The notes beneath the pieces are model-generated. The model was given only the letters and a program-made list of their open reading frames with translations. It had not been told where the DNA came from and did not search any database. 64,000 bases of DNA, taken from positions 248,001 to 312,000 of the forward strand of contig CAWBQO010000001.1 of NCBI GenBank assembly GCA_963790965.1. The letters are read 5' to 3'. Every line of letters begins with the position of its first letter. Position 1 is the stretch's first letter. This document shows positions 1 to 9,105 of this stretch, piece by piece. The translations under genes and the position numbers were made by a program. The DNA comes from CAWBQO01 sp963790965. Lineage in GTDB: Bacteria; Bacteroidota; Rhodothermia; Rhodothermales; DASSAV01.

Positions 1-1947
1 CGCCTCGCGCGGCGTGTCCATGAGGCCGATGATGCCGAGGAAGCGGTTGCCGTGGCGGACGATCATGGTGGTGCGCCCCTCCCCTTCCAGCCGCTCCGCC
101 GATGCGCGGAGACTGTCCGGCAGCGCCGGGCCTCCCTCTTCGAAAAGATCCGGCTTGCCGATGAGGACGGGCCGGCCGTCGACTTCCGCGCGAACGCCTT
201 TGCCGGTGATGCTCTGCAGGTTCTCGGCAGAAATGCGCGGCGCGTCCTGCTCGTCGGCGTAGCGCACGATGGCTCTGGCGAGCGGATGGTCGGAAAGGCG
301 TTCAACCGCGGCGGTTACGGAGAGAAGGTCCGCCTCCGAACCCTCCGAAGGAACCGCATCCGTGACGTGCGGCCGCCCCTCCGTCAGGGTGCCCGTCTTG
401 TCGAAGGCCAGCACCGTCAGCGTGCCGAGGTTTTCCAGCGGACCGCCGCCCTTGACGAGCACGCCGCCGCGACCGGCGCGGGCCACGCCCGAGAGGACGG
501 CGCTCGGCGTCGCGATGGCGAGCGCGCACGGACTCGCGGCCACGAGTACGGCCATTGCGCGGTAGAAGCTTGCGGCGAACGGCTCGTCGATGACAACCCA
601 GGCGAAGAGGAGCAGCACGACCAGTCCGAGCACGGCGGGCACGAACACCCGCTCGAAACGGTCCGTGAACCGCTGCGTTGGTGAGCGCTCCGTCTCCGCT
701 TCCGCCACCATCTGGACCACGCGCGCGAGCGTGGAGTCGGCGGAGCGCTTCGTCACGACGATTTCGAGCGCGCCGCCGCCATTGATCGTCCCGGCAAAGA
801 CGCGGTGCGCCGCATCGAGCGCGTCCGGCGACTCCTCCGCGGCCGCGCGATCCGGGACCGGCCTTTTATCGACCGGTACGCTTTCGCCCGTGATCGGGGC
901 CTGGTCTACGGCGCTCTGGCCTTTCACTACAAATCCGTCGGCCGGGAGGCGCTCGTTCGTTCGGATGATGACCGTGTCTCCCACCTTGAGCGACTCGACC
1001 GGCACTTCCTGCTCCGTTTGGCCCCTGCGCACCGTAGCCGTCTTCGGGGCGAGATCCGCCAGTGACTCTATCGCGCGGCGAGCGCGGCCCATGGCGAAGT
1101 GCTCGAGGGCGTGGCCCAGGGAAAACAGGAAGAGCAGCAGCGCTCCTTCGGCCCATTTTCCAAGGGCAGCCGCGCCCGCCGCCGCCACGAGCATGAGGAA
1201 GTCGATTTCGAAACGACCGACACGTATGGAGTCGGTGGCCTCTTTGAGCGTGAAGTAGCCGCCGAAAACATAGGCCGCAATAAAGAACGCCGTCGGCAGC
1301 CACGGCGCGACGTCGAGGAGCCAGATGGAGAGCCAGCCCAGCACGACGAACACGCCCGCGAGAATGGCAAAGATGATCTCCGATCGCTCGCCGAAAGGCC
1401 CGCCGTGAGCGTGACCGCCTTCGCCATGATTGTGCGCCTCGTGATCGTGATCGGCATGATCGGCATGGCCTTCCGCTTCCTGTTCCTCCCTCGTCTCTTC
1501 GCCCGAGACGCGGACGCCGAGGTCGGCCAGCATCGCGCGCAGGGCGGCTTCGTTTGTCTGCTCCCGGTCGAACTCGATCCGAATAGGACCCGTCGCGTTC
1601 GCCTCCGCCTCCACGACGCCGGCGTTCTGATTGAGGCGCGTAGCAACGGTTCGGGCGCGGCGCTGGTGCCGCAGTCCTTCCACTTCCCAGAGCACGTGGC
1701 CGTAGCGGTCCGTGATGGCGGCCCCCGCGTGCACGGCCATCCGCCGGATGCGCGTAAGGCCGATCTGGGCAGGATCGTAGTGAATGCAAAGCTTCGCCGG
1801 GTTCTCCTCATCCGCATGCACGACGTGAACGCGCTCGATGCCCTCGCTGGACTCCAGTTCCGTCACCAACCGATGCGCGCAGCGGTCGCACTCGTCTGGC
1901 AGATGGGGAAGCAGGACTTGCAGATCGAGGCGCACGTTCTTAGGCAT
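1..1947 (-). CDS. Heavy-metal P1B-type ATPase (3' end outside window)
   Basis: Membrane pump predicted to export divalent metal ions (Zn/Cd/Co/Pb type) using ATP. The minus-strand frame is open from ATG at 1947 through the window edge, giving at least 649 residues. Visible elements are an N-terminal metal-binding-like segment with CxxC (C20, C23), a second HMA-like segment without CxxC, a His/Asp/Glu-rich loop at about residues 160-183, the actuator motif ITGES, the intramembrane motif SPC (472-474), the phosphorylation motif DKTGT (D516) and the HP motif HPLARA. An SPC motif instead of CPC is typical of the P1B-4 group, which includes cobalt and zinc exporters, but the His-rich loop argues for a zinc-like ion. 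Exact substrate unknown. The C-terminal hinge and last membrane helices lie outside the window. It stands 38 bp from the MFS gene and may be co-transcribed with it. Confidence 0.93.
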   Translation of the reverse strand, partial: MPKNVRLDLQVLLPHLPDECDRCAHRLVTELESSEGIERVHVVHADEENPAKLCIHYDPAQIGLTRIRRMAVHAGAAITDRYGHVLWEVEGLRHQRRARTVATRLNQNAGVVEAEANATGPIRIEFDREQTNEAALRAMLADLGVRVSGEETREEQEAEGHADHADHDHEAHNHGEGGHAHGGPFGERSEIIFAILAGVFVVLGWLSIWLLDVAPWLPTAFFIAAYVFGGYFTLKEATDSIRVGRFEIDFLMLVAAAGAAALGKWAEGALLLFLFSLGHALEHFAMGRARRAIESLADLAPKTATVRRGQTEQEVPVESLKVGDTVIIRTNERLPADGFVVKGQSAVDQAPITGESVPVDKRPVPDRAAAEESPDALDAAHRVFAGTINGGGALEIVVTKRSADSTLARVVQMVAEAETERSPTQRFTDRFERVFVPAVLGLVVLLLFAWVVIDEPFAASFYRAMAVLVAASPCALAIATPSAVLSGVARAGRGGVLVKGGGPLENLGTLTVLAFDKTGTLTEGRPHVTDAVPSEGSEADLLSVTAAVERLSDHPLARAIVRYADEQDAPRISAENLQSITGKGVRAEVDGRPVLIGKPDLFEEGGPALPDSLRASAERLEGEGRTTMIVRHGNRFLGIIGLMDTPREA

Positions 1948-1985
1948 GGCTTCAGCTGAATGAAAGATGATCAGGGTAGGCGCTA

Positions 1986-3218
1986 CTATACCCGCACCGC
2001 GCCGGCAGGTTTGTGCGGGGCGCGACTAAGTGCGATTGCGACGGAGAGCGCACCTGCGGCTGCAACGAGAAACGGTGCCGCCGGGCCAACGCCGCTCCAT
2101 AGAAGTCCGGCTCCCGTGCTCGCCACGAGCGCGGCAAGGCTCGTCGCGGCGGCGTGCAGCCCCATCGCGCGCCCCCGCGAGGATTCTTCGGGGGCGGTAT
2201 CGGCCAGCCACGCCTTCGCGACGCCCTCCGTGAGCGCGGCATAGAGTCCATAAAGTGCAAAGAGCGCCCCGAACGCCCACAGCGAGGGGCCGCGCACGAG
2301 GGCAAACCCGAAATAAGCGACGGCGTAGAGCACGAGTCCGCTCACGAGGACCGGCCGCCTGCCCCATTTATCCGACAGCCCGCCGGCCGGGTAGGAGGCC
2401 GCTGCATAAACGAGGTTATAGAGGATGTAGCCGCCGAGGGCAAGCGTCTCCCCGAGCGCCTCGCGCGCTTTGAGGATGAGGAACACGTCCGAGCTGTTGA
2501 CGAGCGCGAAGATCGTGAGCAGGCGAAGGAGGCGGCGGTAATCGGGCGTGGCTTCGCGCCAGAAGCTGAGCAGATCGCCGCGACTTTTCGAGGGAGCCAC
2601 AGCCGCTGCCTTCTCGCGCACCAGAAGCGTTAGCGCGGATCCAATGATCGCCGGAACGAAAGCGATGAAGAAGAGCGGCTGGTAGTCGCCGGGGCGCTGC
2701 GTGAGCCAGATCAGCGCGACGGCCGGACCGAGCGCCGCTCCGAGCGTATCGAATCCGCGGTGAAGGCCGAACACGCGGCCCCGCATCTCCTTCGTCGCGT
2801 AAGACGCAAGAAGCGCGTCCCGAGGTGCCGTGCGCGCGCCCTTGCCGATCCGGTCGGTGACGCGCGAGAGCAGCACCGCGGGCCACGCTACCCAGAGGCC
2901 CGGCAGCGGCTTCGACAGGGCGGAGAGCGTGTACCCGCCGACAACAAAGATCTTTCGCCGCCGAATGCGGTCGGAGAGTCCGCCGAAGTAGCCCTTCGTC
3001 AGACCGGCTGTAACCTCCGCCGCGCCTTCGATCAGGCCGATGAGGGCAAAGGGTGCGCCGAGCGTGCCCGCCAGGAAAAGCGGCACGACGGGGTAAAGCA
3101 TCTCACTCGAGAGGTCGATGAACAGGCTCACGAGCGAGAGCACCCACACGGGCCGGGGCAGCTTTTTCAGGGAGCCGCCGGCTTCGTTTACGGGCGGTTG
3201 TACGGGCCTGGCCGCCAT
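1986..3218 (-). CDS. MFS transporter
   Basis: A 410-residue major facilitator superfamily protein with about 12 hydrophobic segments. The loop between helices 2 and 3 carries the family signature (GGLSDRIRRRK), and a second copy of this motif (GGLSDKWGRR) sits in the C-terminal half. Early residues (LSLVSLFIDLSSEMLYPVVP) match the subgroup annotated as predicted drug or arabinose efflux permeases. The substrate cannot be read from sequence. Its ATG overlaps the last base of the upstream lipoprotein gene (stop at 3218), so the two are probably translationally coupled. It lies upstream of the metal ATPase gene on the same strand. Confidence 0.85.
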   Translation of the reverse strand: MAARPVQPPVNEAGGSLKKLPRPVWVLSLVSLFIDLSSEMLYPVVPLFLAGTLGAPFALIGLIEGAAEVTAGLTKGYFGGLSDRIRRRKIFVVGGYTLSALSKPLPGLWVAWPAVLLSRVTDRIGKGARTAPRDALLASYATKEMRGRVFGLHRGFDTLGAALGPAVALIWLTQRPGDYQPLFFIAFVPAIIGSALTLLVREKAAAVAPSKSRGDLLSFWREATPDYRRLLRLLTIFALVNSSDVFLILKAREALGETLALGGYILYNLVYAAASYPAGGLSDKWGRRPVLVSGLVLYAVAYFGFALVRGPSLWAFGALFALYGLYAALTEGVAKAWLADTAPEESSRGRAMGLHAAATSLAALVASTGAGLLWSGVGPAAPFLVAAAGALSVAIALSRAPHKPAGAVRV

Positions 3219-4261
3219 TAGCGCAGCATACGGCCGCAGCCGTTGAACGTCTCGCCGTCGAGTTCCACCCGCACGCGGTGGCTGAACACTTGTGCGCTCA
3301 TGCCGTCGATGCAGGACTCATTGGTCACGGTAGCCGTGAGCGTGTGCGCCTCCGTCGCTGCGCGGTAGACGCGCCTATTTCCGGTCACTGCCGGGGCAGG
3401 AGCCGGAACGACGGCCTCTTTCTCGCCATAAGCATACTGAAAGCGGATGCGCTCGCCCTCGGTGATCTCCAGCAGCCACCCGGGTTCATTGCCCGTTCCC
3501 CGGAACGTGACGCCGAGCCGGCGCGCGTCCTCCCACGGTGCCGCGGACGGATCGAGACGGCAACCGGTGAACTCCTCTCCATCGACCGTCAGCAGCGCCT
3601 CCTGACCCTTGCTCCAGACCATGACGCCATCGCCCTCGTACTTGGCCCCGGAAGCGGCGCCCGCCTGTCCGAGCACCAGGTAGCGCGAGCCGAAGCGCTC
3701 GGGCAGCCAGACGGCCGCCTCACCGGGACCGGTCCGGACCGTGAAGCTGAACGCTCCGCCCTCGGCGTCGCAGTTGAACACGCGGGTGACGCCCGTGCGA
3801 ACACCCTGCATCTCCGTCTCGTCCGTGCGCGTGAGGCGCAGAAGCGGATCACCGGCCGCCGCGCGCAGGACCAGCGCTCCGCCCTCGATTGCATGGCTTC
3901 GCACCCGGTCCAGGTCGTTGAAGAACTGCTGCTCGGCGTCCATGACCTCCGGCAGACACGCCATCCGCGTCGCGCCGACATTGGAGAGCGTCAGCGCCTG
4001 TCCGGCCACTTCGTACTGGCCGAAGAACCGGTTGCAGCCGCCGGAGCCTGCGAAGCGGCCGTCTTCCATGAACCGCAGCGTTACGGGAGTTTGCGCGGGT
4101 GCCGCGCTGTCGAGACGCCATTCGACGCCCATCGGAAGGGTCATGGAGGCGTCTGCCAGGCCCGGGTTCGCTGCCGGCGTACAGGCGCTGAAGCCGGTAG
4201 CCGCAAGGACCAAAGCGCCGGCAGCCAGCACACTTGAAATGGTCGATCTAGAACCCAACAT
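3218..4261 (-). CDS. Three-domain lipoprotein: META (HslJ-like) + MliC-like + COG3650-like
   Basis: Predicted envelope lipoprotein of 347 residues. I chose ATG at 4261 because it gives a compact signal peptide ending in a lipobox-like GFSAC; a GTG at 4300 would add 13 residues. After the signal come three modules. The first is a META/HslJ-type domain (EWRLDS, GSGGCNRFFGQYE, MACLPEVM, then EQQFF). The second resembles MliC, the membrane-bound C-type lysozyme inhibitor (VFNCDAEGGAFSFTV, ERFGSRYLVLG, MVWSKGQEALL). The third resembles the COG3650 domain (GTGNEPGWLLEI to NGCGRML). In related proteins these modules occur in envelope-stress and lysozyme-defence contexts; a protective role here is inferred. 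It overlaps the MFS start by one base. Confidence 0.8.
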   Translation of the reverse strand: MLGSRSTISSVLAAGALVLAATGFSACTPAANPGLADASMTLPMGVEWRLDSAAPAQTPVTLRFMEDGRFAGSGGCNRFFGQYEVAGQALTLSNVGATRMACLPEVMDAEQQFFNDLDRVRSHAIEGGALVLRAAAGDPLLRLTRTDETEMQGVRTGVTRVFNCDAEGGAFSFTVRTGPGEAAVWLPERFGSRYLVLGQAGAASGAKYEGDGVMVWSKGQEALLTVDGEEFTGCRLDPSAAPWEDARRLGVTFRGTGNEPGWLLEITEGERIRFQYAYGEKEAVVPAPAPAVTGNRRVYRAATEAHTLTATVTNESCIDGMSAQVFSHRVRVELDGETFNGCGRMLR

Positions 4262-4390
4262 GAGTAAAGCTCGGTAGAGCTGTTTGTCTAAAGCAAACAC
4301 CTTCTACGGAACCTGTACGGGATCGTTCAGCCGGGTGCCTTTCTGTTGCGAACCGTTACAAGGGACGCGGCGAACCGGTAGGCCGCCGCG

Positions 4391-6061
4391 CTACCGGTTC
4401 ATCATGTGTTCGAAAAGACCTTCATCCACCGCGATGCGGCTCTTGGCGCGAAGCCTGCGCAAAAGATCCACTTCCGGAAGGGACGTCCGCAAGAGCGCCT
4501 CGATCTGCGGCCGCACGTCGCCGAGCGTCGTAAAGGTGAGGGAGCGCTCCGACACGTAAAGAAGCAGCGGGCGGTCAGCCACTTCAACGACCACGGGAAG
4601 GCGTAGCGGTGCCTCCCGCGCCGCCCGGCGCAGGGGATCCCGCCCCATCAGCGGGGCACCGGACATCGCCCGGTACCCGGGTTCCTCTTCCGGGCGCAAC
4701 GCGCCGGACTGCAGCCTATCACGCGCCTCCTCCGCCAGCGCAACGTTGGCGTAAGGGATCGTCCAGTAATCTCCCACAGCGTCCTTGAGGTGCCGGTAGC
4801 CGAGGCGGTCAAAAGCTTCTTGCATCTGCGCCTCCGTCGGCGGCGGAGCCTCGTCCCGGCGCAGCGCCTGGCGCGCCATGCGGGCGAGGTAGACCGCTTC
4901 CTGGAAGCGCAATTCCTCCCGCACGTCTTCCGAAGCAGCCAAGCCCGCCGCGCGACCCTTTTCCGCGAGGAGGGCGTTGCGCAGCGCCCGGCCCACGGAT
5001 GCGCCCACGCGGTGCCGCACTTCGCCGTAGGGCAGATCCTCCAACCACTCGGCCCAATCTCCGGCGGTAAAGAGGCGCGGTTGCCCCTCCATGACGTAGC
5101 GAAGGAGCGGCGTAGCCGGTGTAAGCTCGGCTTGAATGGCCGCGATCTCCTCCGACTTTAGGCCGGTCCGGGCGGACTCTTGCGGGTCTTCTTTCGCTCC
5201 GAAAGCGCGCCCAACCGATGCCTGCAAGAGCGCCATTCCCTCGGCGTCGGGATGGACCTGCAAGCCATCCATCAGGCTGCGCACGAACGAGTCTCCTTCC
5301 AGCCGCACGCGACGAGCGCGCAGCTTGCCGCTCACTCCCTTGCGGCGCGCGAGGTAATCGGCCTCCGTGGGGAGAGGATCCGGGAAGCGGTCTTCCACCT
5401 TGATGAGATGCCAGCCGTATCGCGTGCGCACCGGAGCTGAAACACCGCCCACGGGCAGACTGAAAGCCGCCTCCGCGAAGGTGTCGTCGGCGTCCCAGTA
5501 CCCGATGCGCCCGAGCAGCCCGGCCGTCGAGTCGAACGCCGCCGTGCCGTACAGTTCATTCGCCAGGTCAACGAAGCGCTCTCCTCGCTGGAGCCGGTCT
5601 GCGGCGGCGCGCGCGTACTCTTCCGACGAAAAGAACAGGTGGCGCACCAGCAGCTCTTCGCGCCCCCGCAGATATGCCTGCCGCACGAGCGCCTCGGAGG
5701 GCTGGGCAACGGAGTCCCTGAACGCGGATTCAAACCACGCTCCACCCACGGCCCGGTCGGTCGCATGGGCGACGAAGCGCTCAAACTCGGCCCCGCCGAG
5801 TCCCTGCCGCCGGGCCTCGCCGGCGAGCAGGTACGTATCGATCAGATTGTCGAGGTGGCGGCGGCGTTCATCCGGCGTGTCGTTGCGCCCGGTGCGGATG
5901 AGATGGTCGACGTAGGACGCATTGAACCGCGCCTCCGAGATAGCCGTCCCGTCCACCGTTGCGAGGATCCCCGCGCTGTCCGCCGGCGCTTGCGCACTGG
6001 CTGAGAGGGCGACAACGCAGCAGAGCGCCAGCAGTGCGGGCTTGAGAAGGGTTCGAGTCAT
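4391..6061 (-). CDS. Periplasmic parvulin-type peptidyl-prolyl isomerase
   Basis: A 556-residue exported foldase. The start was set at ATG 6061 (an upstream ATG at 6076 adds five residues) because it begins a clean signal peptide (MTRTLLKPALLALCCVVALS) ending near SAQA. An N-terminal SurA-like helical region follows (VDGTAISEARFNASYVDHLI). A parvulin/rotamase core then includes RHLFFSSEEYARA, a long loop and the GGVSAPVRTRYGWHLIKVED motif, the usual C-terminal signature of the PpiC fold. The second half (about residues 270-550) is less conserved and may hold a second, degenerate isomerase or chaperone domain. Likely role: folding of outer-membrane or secreted proteins. It follows xylA by 59 bp on the same strand, which may be read-through rather than functional linkage. 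Confidence 0.8.
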   Translation of the reverse strand: MTRTLLKPALLALCCVVALSASAQAPADSAGILATVDGTAISEARFNASYVDHLIRTGRNDTPDERRRHLDNLIDTYLLAGEARRQGLGGAEFERFVAHATDRAVGGAWFESAFRDSVAQPSEALVRQAYLRGREELLVRHLFFSSEEYARAAADRLQRGERFVDLANELYGTAAFDSTAGLLGRIGYWDADDTFAEAAFSLPVGGVSAPVRTRYGWHLIKVEDRFPDPLPTEADYLARRKGVSGKLRARRVRLEGDSFVRSLMDGLQVHPDAEGMALLQASVGRAFGAKEDPQESARTGLKSEEIAAIQAELTPATPLLRYVMEGQPRLFTAGDWAEWLEDLPYGEVRHRVGASVGRALRNALLAEKGRAAGLAASEDVREELRFQEAVYLARMARQALRRDEAPPPTEAQMQEAFDRLGYRHLKDAVGDYWTIPYANVALAEEARDRLQSGALRPEEEPGYRAMSGAPLMGRDPLRRAAREAPLRLPVVVEVADRPLLLYVSERSLTFTTLGDVRPQIEALLRTSLPEVDLLRRLRAKSRIAVDEGLFEHMMNR

Positions 6062-6120
6062 GGTTGCGCGGTACAAAAAGAAAGCGGCCGTCCGACGGCA
6101 ACATCGAACGGCCGTCCTTT

Positions 6121-7281
6121 TCAGCGCGTTCCGGTGAGCAGGTCGAAGACGAGCTGGTCAAGCCGCTCGTACCCGAGTCCGCGCCCGGCGATCTTCGCGC
6201 GGTCGAACGCATGGTTCTTGAGCGCTTCGGCCTTCTGCGCCGAGAACCCACCGGCGTAATCCGGCAGCCCGTCGACGTTGACCTCTTCGAGCAGGCTCTG
6301 GATCTCTTTGTCCGCGGCAAACTGCTGCGCTTTTTCTTTCAGCACGAGGTAGCTTCTCATGCACCCTGCCGCGAAGGCGCGCACGCCGTCGGCGTCTTCC
6401 GTTCGGTACGCGTGCGCGTCGAAGTGCTTTGGCCCGGCATAGCCGACTTCCTCCAGGAACTTGACGAGGAAGAACGCGGCCTTCGGGTTGTGCGCCGCGA
6501 AGCGGAAGTCCTGATCGTAGCGGCCGGGATTTTGATCGTTCAGGTCGATGTGAAACAGCTTGCCTGCTTCCCACGCCTGCGCCACCGCGTGGGTGAAATT
6601 GAGGCCCGCCATCGTTTCGTGCGCAAACTCTGGATTCACGCCGACCATCTCCTTGTGCTCCAGCGTCTCGATGAACGCAAGCGCGGCTCCGACGGTGGCG
6701 AGGTAAATATCGCCTCGCGGCTCATTCGGCTTCGGTTCGAGCGCAAAGCGGTAGTTGTATCCCTGGTCCTTGGAATACGCGCACAGGAAGTTCATCGCCT
6801 CGCGCATTCGTTTGAGGGCCTCCATCGGACTGCGGCAGGCGTCGGTCTCCGTGCCTTCCCGGCCGCCCCAGAAGACGTAGGTTTCGGCCCCGAACTCTGC
6901 GCCGAGATCCATGCCGCGCATCACCTTTTGCAGGGCATAGGCGCGGACGGAGGGGTCGTTCGACGTAAGCGCGCCGTCCCTAAAGACCGGATCGGTGAAG
7001 AGGTTGGTCGTTGCCATGGGCACCTTCAGGCCGGTCTCGTCGAGGGCGGCCCGGAAGTTGCGCTTGATCTGGTCGGCTTCGCCTTTCGTGGCATCGATCG
7101 GGATGAGATCATTGTCGTGGAAGTTGACGCCGTAAGCGCCCGCGTCCGCCAGCAGGCGAACGACGTCTGGAGCCGACATCGCCCGTCGCACCGGCTCGCC
7201 GAAGGGATCGCGCCCGACGTTGCCGACGGTCCAGAGGCCAAAGGTGAACTTGTCTTCCGGCTTGGGTTGGTACTGATTCAT
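6121..7281 (-). CDS. xylA: Xylose isomerase, short class I type
   Basis: Converts D-xylose to D-xylulose in the cytoplasm, the first step after xylan breakdown. The reading frame extends upstream, but homology begins at ATG 7281 (NQYQPKPEDKFTFGLWTVG), giving 386 residues, the length of the short actinobacterial/Thermus-type enzymes rather than the ~440-residue class II enzymes. Metal and substrate motifs are present: VNFHDNDLIP, the FWGGREG loop, FALEPKPNEPRGD, GVNPEFAHE and LFHIDLNDQ. No clear ribosome binding site is seen, as usual for Bacteroidota. It lies 43 bp downstream of the GH10 xylanase gene and ends the operon-like run that starts at the LacI gene. Confidence 0.95.
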   Translation of the reverse strand: MNQYQPKPEDKFTFGLWTVGNVGRDPFGEPVRRAMSAPDVVRLLADAGAYGVNFHDNDLIPIDATKGEADQIKRNFRAALDETGLKVPMATTNLFTDPVFRDGALTSNDPSVRAYALQKVMRGMDLGAEFGAETYVFWGGREGTETDACRSPMEALKRMREAMNFLCAYSKDQGYNYRFALEPKPNEPRGDIYLATVGAALAFIETLEHKEMVGVNPEFAHETMAGLNFTHAVAQAWEAGKLFHIDLNDQNPGRYDQDFRFAAHNPKAAFFLVKFLEEVGYAGPKHFDAHAYRTEDADGVRAFAAGCMRSYLVLKEKAQQFAADKEIQSLLEEVNVDGLPDYAGGFSAQKAEALKNHAFDRAKIAGRGLGYERLDQLVFDLLTGTR

Positions 7282-7324
7282 GTTTGTGAGATGATTAACG
7301 CGGTGATGATCGCGGTTTTTCTTA

Positions 7325-8938
7325 TCAGCGCGCGAGGAGCATCTGCCCGGTCCGGCTTTCGGCGCCCGCACGAAGGCGGTAGATGTAGAGCCCGGTGGGT
7401 AGATCGCTGCCGTCGAACTGCACGGAATAGGAGCCGGCGCCGACAAGCCCGAGCGCGCGATCTTCGACGCGGCGGCCAAGGAGATCGTACACCTCAAACA
7501 CCACGTCTGCAGGTGCGGCGAGCGTAAAGTCGAGCGTCGTTTCGCTCGCGAATGGCTCCGGATAGTTGTCGCTCACAGTGAATGCGTACTCGTCCGGCAC
7601 TTCCGTCGCCGTCACTCGGCTGGAGAGTGTGACGGGGGCGGTTCCGTTCGTTTCGAGCTTCGCGTCGATCGTGATCGTGCTGTCGGGCGTCTCTGCCGTC
7701 AGCACATAATCGCCGAGGAAGCCCCGGATCGTGGCCTTACCCGTAGCGTCGGTGGCAACGGTCTCGTCCGTCCACCACTGGTTGAAGACGAGGTCGAGGA
7801 ACGCCTCTCCGGAGGGCTTCAGCGACCAGTCGTTGCGGTACATCGCCGCGTCGCAGCGCCAGTGGTCGCCGTCCCAGAAACCCCACATGAGGAAGCTTTC
7901 GACGGCGGGGTGACTGAAGATCATTGTCAGGAAGTCCCGCATATAGGTGCCCGCCGCCGCTTCATTGGCCTTGCGGCATTCGCCGGGGGCCTGGTTGTAG
8001 GCGTAATCGTATTCGGTGATCGCGATCTTCTTATCGAACCGGGCAAAGTCCTGCAGCGCCGCGTAGACGTTGGGCATGGTCGTCGCGCCGTCGGGACCAA
8101 AGTGGCCCTGCATCCCGATTCCGTACAGCGGCGCGTCCGCATCGATGAGGTTTTGGATGATGCTGCGGTAGCGCTGCACCGCTGCAGACGTGGGGCTGTA
8201 CCACGCCACAATGTTGTAGTCGTTAATGAACAGGTGGGTGGCCGGGTCCGCTTCGGTGGCCCACTGGAACATCTCGGCGTAGATTTCTTCGCCGGTCGTA
8301 TAGCCCGGCTTGCCCTTGAAGAAGTCCCGTACGTCGAAAAGGTGTGCAGGCTCGTTGAGCACGTCCCACTCGCGAACGATGCCGCGCAGGCCTCGGTAGC
8401 CGACAGCGCCCCGAATGCGGGTGCGGATCCGATCATGAACGTAGTCAGGATCGGTGTCTGTCAGATGCTGCCGAACATCGAGCGGGAGCAGCTCCGCCTG
8501 CGGCCAGACGAGGTTATGACCGCGCACTTCAATGCCGCGGGCGTTTAAACCCGCAATCTGCGTAATGATGCCGGTCTTGTTCTGGTTATCCTCCCAGTAC
8601 GGCCACTTCATCGCATTGCCGAAAACGACGCGGTTGAACGTCCGTCCGTCGCCCGTCAGGTCGAATACTTTTTCCCGGTATTCAGGGACGTTGCTGTTGC
8701 GCAGCATGCCATAGGTCACGGCCGTGCCGAACCCGAAGGCGTGGCGCTGCATGGCTGCACGGACGGGAGCGCCGGCGACAGGGTTGCCGTTGCGGTCGAG
8801 CACCGTCACTTCGAACGTGCCCGTGCGGTACTGCTCGATACGCGCTTCCGCGTCGGTGCGCCACGCCTGCGCACGGGCAGAAGTTGAGAAGGCGGTCAGC
8901 AGGAGCGCTATAAGGACGGGGCGCAGAGAAATCTTCAT
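7325..8938 (-). CDS. T9SS-secreted endo-1,4-beta-xylanase, GH10
   Basis: Secreted 537-residue enzyme that cleaves internal beta-1,4 bonds of xylan. ATG at 8938 starts a signal peptide (MKISLRPVLIALLLTAFS) cut near ARA-QA. A short N-terminal beta domain (FEVTVLDRNGNPVAGAPV) is followed by the GH10 barrel, with the proton-donor Glu in WDVLNEPAHLF, the motif LFINDYN, GIGMQGHFG and the nucleophile Glu in ITEYDYAY. After the barrel is a beta domain and a C-terminal T9SS sorting domain (DNYPEPFASETTLDFTL, VYDLLGRRV, LPTGLYIYRLRAG). It is therefore expected on the cell surface or in the medium. The N-terminal PVAGAPV module plus GH10 resembles secreted xylanases that carry an accessory carbohydrate-contact domain. 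Confidence 0.94.
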   Translation of the reverse strand: MKISLRPVLIALLLTAFSTSARAQAWRTDAEARIEQYRTGTFEVTVLDRNGNPVAGAPVRAAMQRHAFGFGTAVTYGMLRNSNVPEYREKVFDLTGDGRTFNRVVFGNAMKWPYWEDNQNKTGIITQIAGLNARGIEVRGHNLVWPQAELLPLDVRQHLTDTDPDYVHDRIRTRIRGAVGYRGLRGIVREWDVLNEPAHLFDVRDFFKGKPGYTTGEEIYAEMFQWATEADPATHLFINDYNIVAWYSPTSAAVQRYRSIIQNLIDADAPLYGIGMQGHFGPDGATTMPNVYAALQDFARFDKKIAITEYDYAYNQAPGECRKANEAAAGTYMRDFLTMIFSHPAVESFLMWGFWDGDHWRCDAAMYRNDWSLKPSGEAFLDLVFNQWWTDETVATDATGKATIRGFLGDYVLTAETPDSTITIDAKLETNGTAPVTLSSRVTATEVPDEYAFTVSDNYPEPFASETTLDFTLAAPADVVFEVYDLLGRRVEDRALGLVGAGSYSVQFDGSDLPTGLYIYRLRAGAESRTGQMLLAR

Positions 8939-8989
8939 CGCGGTGCGACTTGTACTATAAACAAAATGCCTCTTTTCGGGAGGCGCTAA

Positions 8990-9045
8990 CATCCAGGCAC
9001 CCTCATCGAGGCACCAACATAGAGGTACCAGCATTGAGGGGCCAA
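8990..9045. repeat. Four tandem 14-bp repeats in the xylanase leader
   Basis: Four head-to-tail copies of a 14-bp unit starting at 8990, 9004, 9018 and 9032, all matching the pattern CATnnAGGnnCC plus two bases with substitutions. They lie between the upstream surface-protein gene and the GH10 start, so they would be in the untranslated leader. The period is not a multiple of three, consistent with non-coding sequence. Function unknown. Confidence 0.7.
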
Positions 9046-9055
9046 GGCTGCCTTT

Positions 9056-9094
9056 TGAAAATAGGGGGCGAGCAGCCGGGCCACCCGCCCCCCT
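9056..9094 (-). terminator. Intrinsic terminator after the carbohydrate-binding protein gene
   Basis: On the minus strand a 7-bp G/C stem (bases 9064-9070 pairing with 9086-9092) is followed by a T-rich run (TATTTTC). It sits just 3' of the gene at 9106-11802. It probably lowers transcription into the GH10 and xylA genes rather than blocking it, or separates a second transcript. Confidence 0.6.
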
Positions 9095-9105
9095 TTCAGG
9101 CTCGT

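Noticed and set aside
52..1959. Long plus-strand open frames opposite the metal ATPase
   Set aside because: They are antisense shadows in GC-rich DNA; the minus-strand frame contains all P-type ATPase motifs.
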